From NCBI GenBank assembly GCA_021397845.1, contig CM038052.1:141365854-141429853 (forward strand): DNA of 64,000 nt, written 5' to 3'. The DNA is from Areca catechu (lineage: Eukaryota; Streptophyta; Magnoliopsida; Arecales; Arecaceae). The notes below the pieces were generated by a model. It ran no database searches and was not told the origin of the DNA. It saw nothing but the letters and a program-made list of their open reading frames with translations. This document shows, piece by piece, positions 41,880-54,124 of this stretch (within the stretch, counting starts at the first letter, position 1; every line of letters starts with the position of its first letter). Position numbers and translations under genes: made by a program.

Positions 41880-42977
41880 TGGCTAGCATAATGACTAGGT
41901 TTATGGCATCTAAAGCAAGTGTTGTGAGGGTTGGGGCTTCTCTAGACCTCAATTGACTTACCCTTGTCCTCTCTACTAAAACTGGGTCGACTTGGGTCGG
42001 GTCGGGTCGGGTCGGCTCGGAGTGGGTCGGCTCGGGTTGGGTTGACTCGGGTAGGCTTTACCAGATCTAGGGGTTTGGCTAGGGTTTCTAAAGGGTTCAG
42101 GTTTATGATAGGTGGGTGTCCTTTGGAACCGCTCACAATTCCTAGTGACTTGGTAAGCCTGCTCTAGGTCATTGACCTCTCTAATATAAATCTTCCTTTG
42201 GATATCCTCATGTAGGCCAGCCCTAAACCTAGACAGGGTCACAGATTCAGATTCATTGATGTTACATCGCATGACATACTCATCAAACTTTGCGATGTAC
42301 TCGACCATGCTCTTGTTCCCTTGCTTCAAATTTTGCCATTGATCCAATAACTTTTGTTGGAAAGACATTGGGAGGTACTTTTCTCTAAGCCTAATTTTCT
42401 TGGCCCCCCAAGTTGCTACGGGTTCTTGTCCTCTTAGCCTGATCATCCTCTCAATACTATTCCAATATAACCTAGCATGGCGAACCAATCTAAGTTTGGC
42501 AAATTTGAACTTTGTCCCTTCTGACATTGTATACCATTCAAAGTATTGTTCTATGTCTCCCTCCCAATCTATGTAAACTTTGGGATCTAAGCTGACATCG
42601 AAGGTGGGTGCCTCTTGCTTGATGTTCCTGATGGCTCTCTTTTCTTGGTCCATGAGCTCCTGATTGGGTCTCGTAGGGTGAATCTCTTGGGTGGGGTTAG
42701 GATGTGGGACTCTTCTGGGCTCAGCCTCTAAGGGGGAATCATGTTGAGGCGAATCCCTAATATGTGGAGGTGACTCAAACTTTGGTTCAGTGTAATGCTC
42801 TTGGACCCTTTCTAGAGTTCCTAACCTGGTTTCAAAACCATCAAATCTTTGGGTCAACTTGGCAAGCTGCTCAGTGAGGAGCTTAATTTGATTCTCGAGG
42901 TTGTGCTCCATAGGTGCACCTGACCGAGAGTGATGTGGGTGATACAGGACTCTTGACCTTGTTGACATGCAACACAC
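41880..42977 (-). pseudogene. Element C Gag
   Basis: The 333-codon frame 42977-41976 starts MCCMSTRSRVLYH; the third Met (MSTRSR) matches the start of Gag in element B. Residues about 120-275 are Retrotrans_gag (TFDVSLDPKVYIDWEGDIEQ, RHARLYWNSIERMIRL, LLDQWQNLKQGNKSMVEYI, SRFRAGLHEDIQRKIY). A Pro/Arg/Thr repeat follows, encoded by GGGTC-type microsatellite at 41990-42055, where the frame shifts. The knuckle CFRCHKPSHYASQY then appears near 41915, with Tyr in place of the last Cys. Gag here is longer preserved than the rest. Confidence 0.85.
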
Positions 42978-43980
42978 AAAGAAAGGTGCTTCGATTTTGC
43001 TAGACCTAGGAGTTCAAATATAATGGGTTAACTTAGATGACACACAGCACAACAACTAGCCCTTTCATCGGCCAGGTAAGAGGTGGGAGTGTGGGAGGCC
43101 CGCCCAGCTTTCGTTGGGATCCAATTAAGGAATCCCAACATCGCTTAGGTCGTTTGACACTGAACCTCTTTCCTTAGACACCAGCTTCCCATACTAATTG
43201 CAATGTTGTATGCACCAGTTTTCCCACAATGCTTAAATCCGACTCATTGATGTCCCTAAGCTATTAGGTTGCTAATTGGTTTCAGTTAGGTTTAGGTTCA
43301 AAATGCAAGGGTGCTTGTTTTTGGGCTAAGGAAAGGTAATGACCTCCTTCCCTTATCTTATGATATTGTCACCCTTAATATAAGTTATGCATATGATGGC
43401 ATATACATGAAACCTAATGAAGTGCACTTAAATTTTTTTTTGTGTTTTGATGTGTATAGGAAAAAATATGAGATGCTGAAAATTAAATGAGATGAACCCA
43501 AGTGCAGAAATTAAACTATGTAGAAATGAAAGTATGTTGAAATTAGACTTGCTGGAATTTTAGGATAGAATTATTCTCAGAAAGTAATCAGGCGTGTAGA
43601 AGTTTTATAGATTGAAATAAATTCTACAAAAACTCTAAAAAAGACTATCAATTATGAAAAATCCAACAAAATAAGAATCAATAGTTTATGAATTTTCTAC
43701 ATGTAGAAACAATTAAAACAACAGACTATGTACTGGTTGGACATGATGCAGAAATTTAATGATGCAAAACTTAGTTATGCAGAAATTTTCTTTAGGACCT
43801 AAGATATCTATCTCCTTGTTTTCTTCTTCAAGGGTCAATCACATCGGCATCCCTACATGCCATAGGAAATCTCTTTTGAATGGGATGTGAGGTTCTTGCA
43901 GCCCTACTTTTTTCTATGACTGAACGGCCATGGTGAAAAACCCGAACCGAGTACTTAAAGAGAAACTAAGTCCTAACCAT
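42978..43980 (-). other. Leader of element C
   Basis: Untranslated region between PBS and gag. On the minus strand it carries GGTGTCTAAGGA (43182-43171) and CCTGGCCGAT (43076-43067), the module shared with elements B, D and E. Confidence 0.75.
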
Positions 43981-43992
43981 GCTCTGATACCA
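43981..43992 (-). promoter_or_regulatory. Primer-binding site of element C
   Basis: The minus strand reads TGGTATCAGAGC, four bases after the LTR end. Confidence 0.9.
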
Positions 43993-43996
43993 AACA

Positions 43997-45132
43997 TGAT
44001 GCAGGACCTAGGATGCATGCAGATGATTTTTTTTTTATTTTTATGTTTTAAAGGATTTACCGATTCCTGAACTCAAACTAAAAATAAATCTAGAGATTGG
44101 TATAATGACAAGAAACTCAGGCATGCAAACATGGACCCTAAATAGTGATAATGAAAGGACCTCGAGATTGAGAAACCCCTGTAAGACTTAGCTTTAAATC
44201 AATACCCTACTTAGGAGACTAGGAAGTGCAAACCTCTCAAAGCTCTGTAGCGCCCGATGTCGAGTTCGCTCACACTCATGGATGCGGCTTGGAAGATCAA
44301 GCCATCGACCCTGTAGATTCGTCAGCTTTCCATCAGATGGTCCTGAAGGCAAGGAAGGCCAAATCCTTTGTCCGTGATACCTGAAGGTCCTGCGAACAAC
44401 CTAGAGACGAGTTAAAAAACAATAAGAACGAAGGGGAAGGCAAAGACATAAGGGAGGGTGAAGAGAAGGTGGAGATCAAGGAAGGCTCTTCTTGTTAGGC
44501 GTCCAACAGGATCTTCCAAGGGTGTCCAAGCTTAGGAAGAAATGTTGGTGGCTTGTGTAGGAAGTAGGTAACCCAGGGCCTCCACCCCTCAATATCCCGA
44601 AGGACAAAGGCACACTCTCTCACAAAGTTCCAAGTCAAAGACAACGGCTAGGAAGAAAAAATTTCAGAATTTTTTTTTTCATTCATTAATTATTTTTTAC
44701 AAGAGGGTTAGGGTCCTTTTTATAAGCACCCAAGTCCTTATTTGAACATTTGAATTCAAATTTGAAAGAGGGGTTTACAAGACTTAATTAGGGATGAGAA
44801 AAGGGTGGGTTGTCTTCATGAATCAAGGGGCATCCATTTGAATTTTGAATTTCTCCTCTCATGAAGCATGGCCGACCAACTTTTGAAATTTAAATCCTTT
44901 TCATGAAGCTTGGCATCCAACTTTGAAATTTGAATCTCTTCTTGGCCAACCATGATGCTTGATCTTGGTAGCTTGATTTGGGGAGTGTTGTATGGATATT
45001 GTCTACTTGGATCAAGGAGAGAATAATGGGCGCCCCATATTTGAATTTGAATTTTGTTTCATCTTGAACTTGACCGCGCAAGGTGCTTGGTGAAGTAGCA
45101 CCTCCCATGCCATGTGGCATTGATGATATGGC
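43997..45132 (-). repeat. 5' LTR of element C, truncated at its outer end
   Basis: It matches 38307 to about 39490 and stops at the GATGTGGCAC-type site; about 400 bp of outer LTR is missing. Element D's LTR follows immediately in inverse orientation. Confidence 0.85.
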
Positions 45133-46780
45133 ACCAGAATTAGACAGAGGCTCCTCAATCCTCTGTGGATCTCTGAATAGGGTTTTTAGTCTGTTGGGTT
45201 ATTTAATAAGGCTTCAAGCCTAAGCAATTTTATTTTGAGTCATGTATTTAGTTTCAACTTTTATTTTAGTCATGTACCTTGGCCAATGTGGTCAAGCAAG
45301 GTCAATAAATTCTGTATTCAGCTGAATTGGTTCAAGCCCAAGTCTACTTAAAGTTTGGGCCCAAGCTTGTTTGAAGGAGTGGTCATTTGAGTCAAGCCCA
45401 ATTATTAATGGACCAAGCCATCTCCCCCATGCCTTGAAGGATGCCACTTCAGCTCTTGGAGTGCCACTTCACCAGTGCCACATGGCGGGAGGAAACACCA
45501 CATCACCTGGATACTTAGGCGGCTAAGGAAGGTTGGAAGACTTCAAAGTCAATGCATGTTGGATACCCCACTTATTCTCTCCTTGGTCCAAGCCAACAAC
45601 ATCCCCCACATCAAGCCCTTTTCCAAGAAAGCATGGTAGGCCAAGGAAGGTTTCTCAAGTCAATGGAGCATCCCTTGATCCAAGCCAACCACTTCCTCCC
45701 TTCCCTCCCCATATCAAGTTTTTCTCCATAGAAGCATGGCCGGCCAAGGAAGGATTTTGAAGTCACCAAGCATCCAATGATTCTTGAAGACAAGAGCCTT
45801 TCTTCATGTCCCCACATCAAGCCTTCCTCTATAAAAGTGTGGACAACCAAGGAAAGAATCAAAGGTCAAGTGGGCACCCCATGAGCCATGAAGACATGTC
45901 CCTTTTCTCATTCCCTGAATCAAGCTCTCAACCATATCAAGGCCGGCCAAGAAAAGATTCCAAGGATCAAATTCAGATTTTAGGAGCCCTTGATGAAGAC
46001 TTGTAGAAAATTTTTATTTGAATTTTGAAAGGAACGTAGGAGCCTATATAAAGGGCCGTACTCCTCTTGTATAAAACTAGTTTTGATAAATGAAAAATTT
46101 GAGAAGTTCCACTTAATTATAGCCCTTGTCTTCTTAGACTAGGAACTCTGTAAGAGAGTGCCTTTGTCCTTCAGAACATCAAGGGATGAGAGGCCCCAAG
46201 TTCCATTCCTCCTTCGCAAGCCATCTACCAATCATAAAGCCTGGATGCCCCTGGAACTCCACCTGGATGCCTAGTAAGAAGAGCCTCCTCGACCATCATT
46301 CTCAATTCCCCCCATCCCTTCTTACTTGCTTATCCCTTTTTCTTGATATTTTCTAACCCTTCCCTTGGGTGCTCGTAGGTCCTCTAGGTGCCATGGACAA
46401 CGAAGTCGGTCTCCCTTTCCCCCATGACCATCGGATGGAAAGCCGGTGAATCCGTAGGCTTGAAGGCTTGATCTTCCAGGCCGCATCCATGAAAGTGAGT
46501 GAACTTGGCATCGGGCACATCAGAGTCTTCATGGTTTGCACCCCTAATCTCCTAAGTAGGTATTGATCTAAAGCTAAGTCCTACGGGGTTTCTCAATCTC
46601 GGGGTCATCTTGTTATCTTTGTTTAGGGACTATCTTTGCTTGCTAGAAAGTTCTTGTCCTTATATAATCTCTAGTTCCTTTCTTAACTTAACTTCAGGAA
46701 TTAGAACATCTCTTTAAAACCTAAAACTCAAAGAAAAATCATTTGCATATCCATCTCATCATTAGTAAAGTCTCGCATCA
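45133..46780 (+). repeat. 5' LTR of element D, first few bases lost
   Basis: Matches 50148-51805 from the ACCAGAAT block on; ends CTCGCATCA. Confidence 0.88.
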
Positions 46781-46801
46781 TCTTCATCCGGTATCAATTT
46801 C

Positions 46802-46813
46802 TGGTATCAAAGC
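46802..46813 (+). promoter_or_regulatory. Mutated, displaced primer-binding site of element D
   Basis: TGGTATCAAAGC (one change from consensus) lies 21 bases after the LTR end. The gap holds a second partial copy, GGTATCAATTTC. Confidence 0.7.
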
Positions 46814-47826
46814 ATGGTTAGGACTTAGTTCTCTTTAAGTACTCGGATCGGGTGCTTCACCATGGCCGTCCGGTCATAGAAAAAAGTAGGGCTACAAGAT
46901 CCTCACATCGCATTCAAAGGGGATTTCTTATGGTATGTAGGGGTGCCGATGTGATTGACCATTGAAGGGGAAAACAAGGAGATAGGTTTTAGATCCTAAA
47001 GAAAAAATCTTTGCATCGTTGATTTCAGCATCTTTAAAAATTTTGTAACTCAGTATATGGTCTGATATTTTAGTTGTTTCTATATGTAGGAGTCTCTGAT
47101 TTTGATGATTTTTAATTTTCTAGATTCCACATAATTAGTAGTAATTTTCAAAATTTTTTAGATTTTATTTCTATTTGTAGATTCTCTACACGCCGGATTA
47201 CTATCTGAGAACAAATCTGCTATGAAATTCCAGTAAGTGCATTTTATCATAAGTTCATTTTCATATAGTTTAATTTTGCACTTTAAATTCATATTTTTTT
47301 TTATTTTTAGCAACTTATACTTCTGCTAATCTACATCAAAACACAAAAAAAAAAAAGTTTGGATACATTTCATTAGGTTTCATGTGTATGCCATCATTTG
47401 CATAATTGACTTAAGGGTGTCAATATCACAAGATAAGAGAAGGAGGTCATTACCTTTTCTTAGCCCGGAAACCACCACCCTTGAATTTTGATCCAAAGCC
47501 TAATCTAAAATCAATTAGTAACCTAATAGCTTAGGGACATCAACGAGTTGGGTTTAACCATTGTTGGGAAGCTAGTGCATGCAACTCTTCAATTAGTACC
47601 GGGAAGCTAGTATCTAAGGCAAGAGGTCTAGTATCAAACGACCTAAGCAGTGTTGTGGTTCTTTAATTGGGTCCTTGTAAAAGCAAGGGGGGCCTCCCAC
47701 ATTACCACCTCTTACCTAGCCGGTGAAAGGGTTAGTTGTTGTGCTGTGTGTCAACTAAGTTGACCCATTCTATTTGAACTCCTAGATATTGCAAAAAAAA
47801 ACCATAGTACCCTCCATTGTGTGTTG
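46814..47826 (+). other. Leader of element D
   Basis: Aligns with the leader of C in the opposite orientation. The shared module appears as AGTATCTAAGG (47609-47619) and CCTAGCCGGT (47715-47724), each with a few changes. Confidence 0.7.
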
Positions 47827-48990
47827 CATGTCTAGTTTAGATTAGGGATCCATTAGCCCATTAGTCCCTATCCAACCTAGTGTAGTCTTAGGGTCAAACC
47901 TTGAAACCCACTTGAGGGCCCTCAACGAGCAACTGGCCCAATTGAACCAAAAGATGGCCCAAGCAAAGGCACGGGCAGAAGCCTGCAAGGACCATGCTAA
48001 ATTAAAATCCTCTAGGTCCAAGAGCCTATTATCCTGATCTTGACCCTAAGCCTAGTCCTGGAAGCCCATACCCGTACTTGGTAGAATAAGAGGAAAGACC
48101 TATTAGGAACATTAGGACAAAAGCTCCCTCATTTCGAGGCAGTCTTGATCCTTGGGTTTACATTGCCTGGGAGAAAGATATGGATGATTATTTTAAGTTG
48201 AATGAAATGCCCGAGGATGGAAATGTTAGGTTTGCCCGAGTGCATCTATGGGGTCCAGCCGAGTCTTATTGGAACAATGTTTAGGGAAGGAGGGCGTATG
48301 AGAGACACGAACCCATTAGGACTTGGAAAGGAATGAAGAGCAAGCTTCATGAAAGGTATGTACCTGCGTCCTACCAACAAAATCTCCTAGACCACTTAGA
48401 AAGGTTGACCGAAGGTAATGGATCAGTCAGTAATTATATTGATAGATTCGAGCATCTAATGTGCTATATTGTGAATATGGATCCATATGATATCCTAATC
48501 CGATTTGAAGAGGGTTTGAGGGAAGATATCCTGTGAGAATTGTTTAGACATAACATCTATAGTTTGGAGCAAGCCTATCGAGTAGCTCAAAACTATGAGA
48601 GGTCCTTGAGGCATGCTAGATCAAGTACTTTGAACCTAAATCCGACCTCTGCCGCTTGAATCATATCCCCATTGGTCTGACACCTAGTGTGAACTAGACT
48701 TTTGTTAATCAACCCTCATTTGTATCACCTCCAAACCAGAAGGATGACATTGAAAAGGAATTAGGTATGGCTGACCTAGGATTAGTTGACCAGAATGAAC
48801 CATACTGAAAGAATAATTAAAGGAGGAAGAATTAGAACCCATGAAGAAGTATATGAGGCTGACATGAGTTTGGTAGATGAATATAAAGGAGAAGACTTCG
48901 AGGAGGACAACTCTAGTACCTTACCTGAGGAAATCCTTGTAGAAGATAAGATTGTTGAGCCTAGTCTTGAAACATCAAAACAATAGAAAA
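47827..48990 (+). pseudogene. Element D Gag remnant and acidic linker
   Basis: A weak start (MSSLD) near 47829 matches the Gag starts of B and C, but stops follow at once. The recognisable middle is 48333-48536: SKLHERYVPASYQQNLLDHL, TEGNGSVSNYIDRFEH and IRFEEGLREDIL, corresponding to the Retrotrans_gag region. No CCHC knuckle is seen. At 48786-48986 an acidic segment EEVYEADMSLVDEYKGEDFE matches the acidic linkers of B and C. It cannot encode a working protein. Confidence 0.78.
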
Positions 48991-49163
48991 TCAGTGAGGA
49001 CATGGTTCCTATAAGATAGTGCCCTCAGGAAGAGCCTACTCCTTTAGCCTCAACCCGAGACCTCATTTAGTTCCCTTATAAAGAGTTCATTCCTCTAACC
49101 CCAGCTGATGACCTTTTTCTGGAACTGACTAAGTCTTCCTTTCTTGAAAAACCTACACTTGCG

Positions 49164-49499
49164 ATGACCAAATTCTCCATTCTTCAATTTTACCTTATGT
49201 CACCCATAGACCAATGTTCAAATCTTAAGGTTATACTGAGTAACCATGGTCTATTCCAAGTTTGCAATAGATGGTCCCAAGACTTCGATTCCTATTTCCT
49301 GTCAGACCTTAAGGCTTCCAATGTTCTCCAAACATTCAAACCCCAATGTGTTGAGGTCGTTCAGTTGCACCAGTTCTTCGAGTATGTTAGGTTTGCGACC
49401 TACTTTTTGAAGACCTTATGGCATTTGCTAGGAGTCCATTCTAAATTTTCATGCACATGCCAAACTAGGGTCAAACCTAAAGAGTTTATAGTCTATTAG
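49164..49499 (+). pseudogene. Element D integrase-core relic
   Basis: An open frame of 111 codons. It reads SPIDQCSNLKVILSNHGLFQ, WSQDFDSYFLSDLKASNVLQ, VVQLHQFFEYVRFATYFLKT and LWHLLGVHSKFSC. The last part aligns with the Ty3 integrase core around its conserved W-x-x-L-G-T block, but the second catalytic aspartate and surrounding residues are deleted, as in B and C. The DNA just after it (to about 49590) matches the equivalent spacer in B, showing common descent of the rearranged form. Confidence 0.75.
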
Positions 49500-49609
49500 G
49501 TTTAGGCCTGAAGAGTCTAATAAAATTCTTCTCAATAGAAATGCATAGTTGGGTCTGCATTTTACATCACGTTAGAAATCTGCATTAAGTACAAATTTTA
49601 AAATAATTT

Positions 49610-50147
49610 GGCTGATTCCTGAAAGAGAGCCAAAGAGTTTGAACAAGAGGATTCTATAATGGTTAGGCTTAGACCTGAACGGTTTCCACCAGGAACCATT
49701 AAGAAACTTCATGCTCATGTAGCTGGCCCCTTTAGAGTGATAAGGAGAATTGGCCCTAATGCCTATGTGCTTGAGCTACCCCCGGATTATGGTATTAGCT
49801 CAACTTTTAATATCTGGACTTAGTCGAGTATAGGAAACCGGCAAACATACCCAGCGAGCCATTTAGGCCTAACCTTTCATTTGAGAGCAAACCCGACCCA
49901 GAGTGTCCACCTCCAATTTTACTTGAGCGAGGAGAGTGGATCGAGCATATCCTGGATGATCAAGCTATCACCACCCGTGGCAAAGGCTATCAGTGTTACT
50001 TGGTCGATGGCAAGGCTGACTGGAGTTCGATGATTCATGGATTACCCGGGAGGACTTGTTGCACCTCGACCCTAACCTTCTATAGGAGTATCAAAGCCAA
50101 ATCAATCCTTACTCAACAGGGTCGAGTTCCTCCCAACACGGGAGAAC
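49610..50147 (+). pseudogene. Element D integrase C-terminal domain and chromodomain
   Basis: Reads VRLRPERFPPGTIKKLHAH, AGPFRVIRRIGPNAYVLELP and, with frame changes, STFNI-type sequence and a chromodomain start GKGYQCYLVDGKADW. The part of the integrase core kept in B (NWDLYLPRAEFAYND) is missing here. Multiple stops. Confidence 0.75.
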
Positions 50148-51805
50148 TGGTGTGGGTACCAGAATCAGACAGAGGCTCATCAATCCTCTATGGATCTCTG
50201 AATAGGGTTTTTAGTCTGTTAAGTTATGTAATAAGGCTTCAAGCCTAAGAATTTTTATTTTGAGTCATGTATTTAGTTTCAACTTTTGTTTTAGTCATGT
50301 ACCTTGGCCAATGTGGTCAAGTAAGGTCAATAAATCCTGTATTCTGCTGAATTGGTTCAAGCCCAAGTCTACTTGAAGATTGGGCCCAAGCTTGTTTGAA
50401 GGAGTGGTCATTTGAGTCAAACCTAATTATTAATGGACCAAGCCATCTCCCCCATGCCTTGAAGGATGCCACTTCAGCTCTTGGAGTGCCACCTCACTAG
50501 TGCCACATGGTGGGAGAAAGCACCACATCACCTGGATACTTGGGCAGCCAAGGAAGGTTGGAAGACTTCAAAGTCAATGCATGTTGGATACCCCACTTAT
50601 TCTCTCCTTGGTCCAAGCCAACAACACCCCCCACATCAAGCCCTTTTCCAAGAAAGCATGGTTAGCCAAGGAAGGTTTCTGAAGTCAATGGAGCATCCCT
50701 TGATCCAAGCCAACCACTTCCTCCCTTCCCTCCCCATATCAAGTTTTTCTCCATAGAAGCATGGCCGGCCAAGGAAGGATTTTGAAGTCACCAAGCATCC
50801 CATGATTCTTGAAGACAAGAGCCTTTCTTCATGCCCCCACATCAAGCCTTTCTCCATAAAAGTGTGGACAACCAAGGAAATAATCAAAGGTCAAGTGGGC
50901 ACCCCATGATCCATGAAGACGTATCCCTTTTCTCATTCGCTAAATCAAGCTCTCCAACATATCAAGGCCGGCCAAGAAAAGATTCCAAGGATCAAATTTA
51001 TATTTTAAGTGGCCTTGATGAATACTTGTAGCAAATTTTCATTTGAATTTTGAAAGGGACCTAGGAGCCTATATAAAGGGCCCTACTCCTGTTGTACAAA
51101 ACTAGTTTTGATGAATGAAAAATTTGAGAAGTTCTACTTCAATATAGCCCTTGTCTTCTTAGACTAGGAACTTTGTGAGAGAGTGCCTTTGTCCTTCGGA
51201 ACATCGAGGGGTGAGAGGCCCCAAGTTCCTTTCCTCCATCACAAGCCATCTACCAATCTTCAAGCCTGGACACCCGTGGAACTCCACCTGGATGCCTAGC
51301 AAGAAGAGCCTCCTCGACCACCATTCTCAACTCCCCCCATCCCTTTTTACTTGCTTATCCCTTTTTCTTGATATTTTCTAACCCTTCCCTTGGGTGCTCG
51401 CAGGTCCTCTAGGTGCCACGGATAATGGAGTCAGTCTCCCTTGCCCTCACGACCATCAAACGGAAAGCCGATGAATCCGTAGGGTTGAAGGCTTGATCCT
51501 CCAGGCTGCATCCATGAGAGCGACTGAACTCGGCATCGGGCGCATCAGAGTCTTCATGATTTGCACCCCTAATCTTCTAAGTAGGTATTGATCTAGAGCT
51601 ATGTCCTATGGGTTTTCTCAATCCTGGGGTCCTCTTATTATCTTTGTTTAGGGACTATCTTTGCTTGCTAAAAAGTTCTTGTCCTTATAGAATCTCCAGT
51701 TCCATTCTTAACTCAACTTCGAAAATTTGTACATCTCTTTAAAACCTAAAACTCAAAGAAAAATAATTTGCATATCCATCTCATCATTAGTGTAGTCCCA
51801 CATTA
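50148..51805 (+). repeat. 3' LTR of element D (1658 bp)
   Basis: Begins TGGTGTGGGTACC after GGGAGAAC and ends CCCACATTA, two transitions away from the CGCATCA end of the 5' LTR. Confidence 0.88.
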
Positions 51806-53417
51806 TGAGGTGGTGGAAGATTATGCTGGAAAATCCCTTTTCAGAGCACTTCCCATAACCTAGTGAAAATACGAGGTAGCTCATACCCAAGCCCTTTCCT
51901 CTCTTCTCCATACTATCTTTTTCCTTAGGTAGAAAATCTTTTTAGCCTAACACCACTTGATTCATTAACCTCTCTATCCCACCTGCACACTCCTTAAAAA
52001 GAGGTGCCCAAGTGGTTAGGAGGTTGAGTGGGTTAGGGAGAGATAAGGGGGTTAAAACAAACCAATAACTTGAATTCAAAATTTAAGTTTAAATTCAAAT
52101 TCAAATTAAATTCAAAATTCATGTTTGAATTCAAATTCAGCAACCAATTTAAAATTGAATTTATAATTCAAATTTAAATAGAACTTGGGTGCATATGCAT
52201 GATCCAATCCAATTAGACTTAACTTGAGCGTAAACCAAAACTTACTTGCCTTGACTCAAATTTTATTGCTCAATCAAATTAAGCTAACCAGCAATCCAAT
52301 TGCTGATTAATCCTTCAATAATTTACCAATCATTAGTGAAAAAAGTCTTATTATAATATTTGCAATATTGATGATTCAACACTTGGAAAAATCTCAATGT
52401 CGACTCACCAAAGTGTCAAAGACTCATCCAAGTATCGAGTTAAGGTCAATTCTCAATCATATTGATAATTAAATCCTGAAATAATTCACAATCATTGATC
52501 AGCTATCAGATCACGTAGAAACTTCTATTATGTGTGTGATCCCATAGGTTTGAACACTAGACCAGTAGCAAGGAATAATTTCTGTACTAATCAAAGTTTT
52601 CATTTAGCAATGACACATAATATCTGGATAGGTCAAAAGTTGTAGAGTAAAAATCAGGAACCTTTAGCATATGGTTACTATATAATTCATCCCTTTGACT
52701 CTTAATATTTAGGAAAACTTCAAGTCTTGATTGCCAATCCTTAAACAATACATTAATAATATGTCTCAACCTCACAAGTCCTGTGACTCGTTATAAAACT
52801 ATCCTGACTAAGATTTTACTAAATAAAAATATAGTGAGACATTCACACCAACACTTGGAGCGATCAATCCTATGTTGACTCACACACTGACTCCATAAGT
52901 ACTTGATTGCACCTAAATACCTTTCATCACTATATTAGAAATCTAGGTAGTCTGGTGCCAAAGTATAGTGAGTTGCTTGCAAGTCACTGTGGTGATCTCA
53001 AATATGAGGGACACTTATATCCATATCCCTTAGCAAGCAATAATTGGAAGAAGAGTGCTCCGTAGGTGGGTCACGTTTAGTGAAATATCCTATATTTTAC
53101 TTGCATATCATACCAGTATCTCCACACTCTTTGGTTAAGAGGATAACCAATCCATATGGCATACAAAGACCTACACTTGATACATTATCTTCCTATAATA
53201 ATGTATCATTTGGCAATAAACAAGTTTAAGAACCGCATGATAAATTCTCTCTTTATCGTATAAGATGTAGTTCTAAGGACTCCATCACAAAAGAGCTCAT
53301 TATAGGAAGATGCAATATGATGAATTGCCAAAAAATAACTTTTATTCATAATAATTCATATACAAAATAATTAACCATCTACAAGTTAGATGTTGGTATT
53401 ATAACATAATTTCCAAC
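51806..53417 (-). repeat. 3' LTR of copia element H
   Basis: The minus strand begins TGTTGGAAATTATG at 53417, preceded by the purine-rich AGTCTAAGTGAGAGT. Its other end is interrupted by D; the remainder may be 37924-38306. No second LTR is in the window. There is a tract of repeated AATTCAAA words at 52070-52170. Confidence 0.7.
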
Positions 53418-54119
53418 AACTCTCACTTAGACTAAAGCATATCAGAATAGTATCTAATACCCATATTCCATTTGTGATTATTGAGCTCTTTGATTTGAGA
53501 GCTTTAGTAAATAGGTCAGCTAGGTTCTCCTTTCTATCAATCTTTTGAAGTTCAATGTCTCACACAAGATGATAGTGACATAGAATATGCTTGGTGCACT
53601 GATGGAACTTTAGCTCTTTGGCTTGAGTTATGGCTCTAGTGCTGTCACCTAATAAGAGAACTGAATCATCAAGGAAGGGTGCATTCCTAGCTCACCAAGG
53701 AACTTTTGCAACATACAGCTTCCCTTTCCTCATCTAATGCTACAATATACTCCACACAAACTGAGTCCATCATGGTGTGCTGCTTAAAACTTTTCTAGCA
53801 AATCACTCCACCATTCAAGATAAAAATAAAGTCCGATACACTCTTACTATCATTCCTATCTGACTGAAAATTGGAGTTAATATATCCAATAAGTTCTAAG
53901 TTAGGTTTTCCATAAATGAGCCATTAGTCTTTAGTATTTCATAAATACTTAATGACAATTTTCACTACCTTCCAATAGGCCTCACCTGGGTCAGACTAGT
54001 ATTTGCTCACTACCTTTGGTGAGTATGCCATATATAGTCTCGTACATGTCATGGCATAAATGATAGACCTCACTGTCAAGGCATATAGGATCCTACTCAT
54101 ATGCTCTCTATCTTTAGAA
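53418..54119 (-). pseudogene. Copia element H: RNase H and RT end, remnant
   Basis: Minus-strand translation gives HQCTKHILCHYHLV, DIELQKIDRKENLADLFTKA and a short tail before the polypurine tract, the normal C terminus of copia RNase H. Further upstream (53650-54100) the frames are badly broken, though segments still resemble the RNase H core and the end of RT. The remnant is cut at 54120-54124 by sirevirus F. It could not encode an enzyme. Confidence 0.7.
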
Positions 54120-54124
54120 GTTAT

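Larger units (their letters stand above)
38307..45132 (-). mobile_element. Element C: non-autonomous chromovirus of the B/D family
   Basis: Minus strand: truncated 5' LTR (43997-45132), PBS, leader, gag, protease, RT start, integrase relic, integrase tail with chromodomain, 3' LTR (38307-39842). The RT core and RNase H are absent. The 5' LTR lacks about its first 400 bp, where it meets the LTR of element D head to head at about 45131-45134. Confidence 0.9.
45133..51805 (+). mobile_element. Element D: non-autonomous chromovirus of the B/C family
   Basis: LTRs 45133-46780 and 50148-51805 flank a degraded PBS, leader, gag, an acidic linker, an integrase relic and an integrase tail. Protease, RT and RNase H are absent. 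Most ORFs are broken. The LTRs are of the same family as those of C (both start near CACCAGRATYAGACAGAGG). No clear target duplication: the left end is lost in the fusion with C. Confidence 0.88.

Noticed and set aside
41990..42055. GGGTCG repeat that might be a telomere-like or regulatory array
   Set aside because: It encodes the Pro/Arg/Thr stretch of Gag in element C and is a coding microsatellite.
49164..49499. Apparent new domain (RFATYFWKTLWHLLG) shared by B, C and D and absent from a standard element map
   Set aside because: It aligns with the Ty3 integrase core around the conserved W-x-x-L-G-T block, missing the second catalytic Asp. It is an eroded known domain, not a new one.
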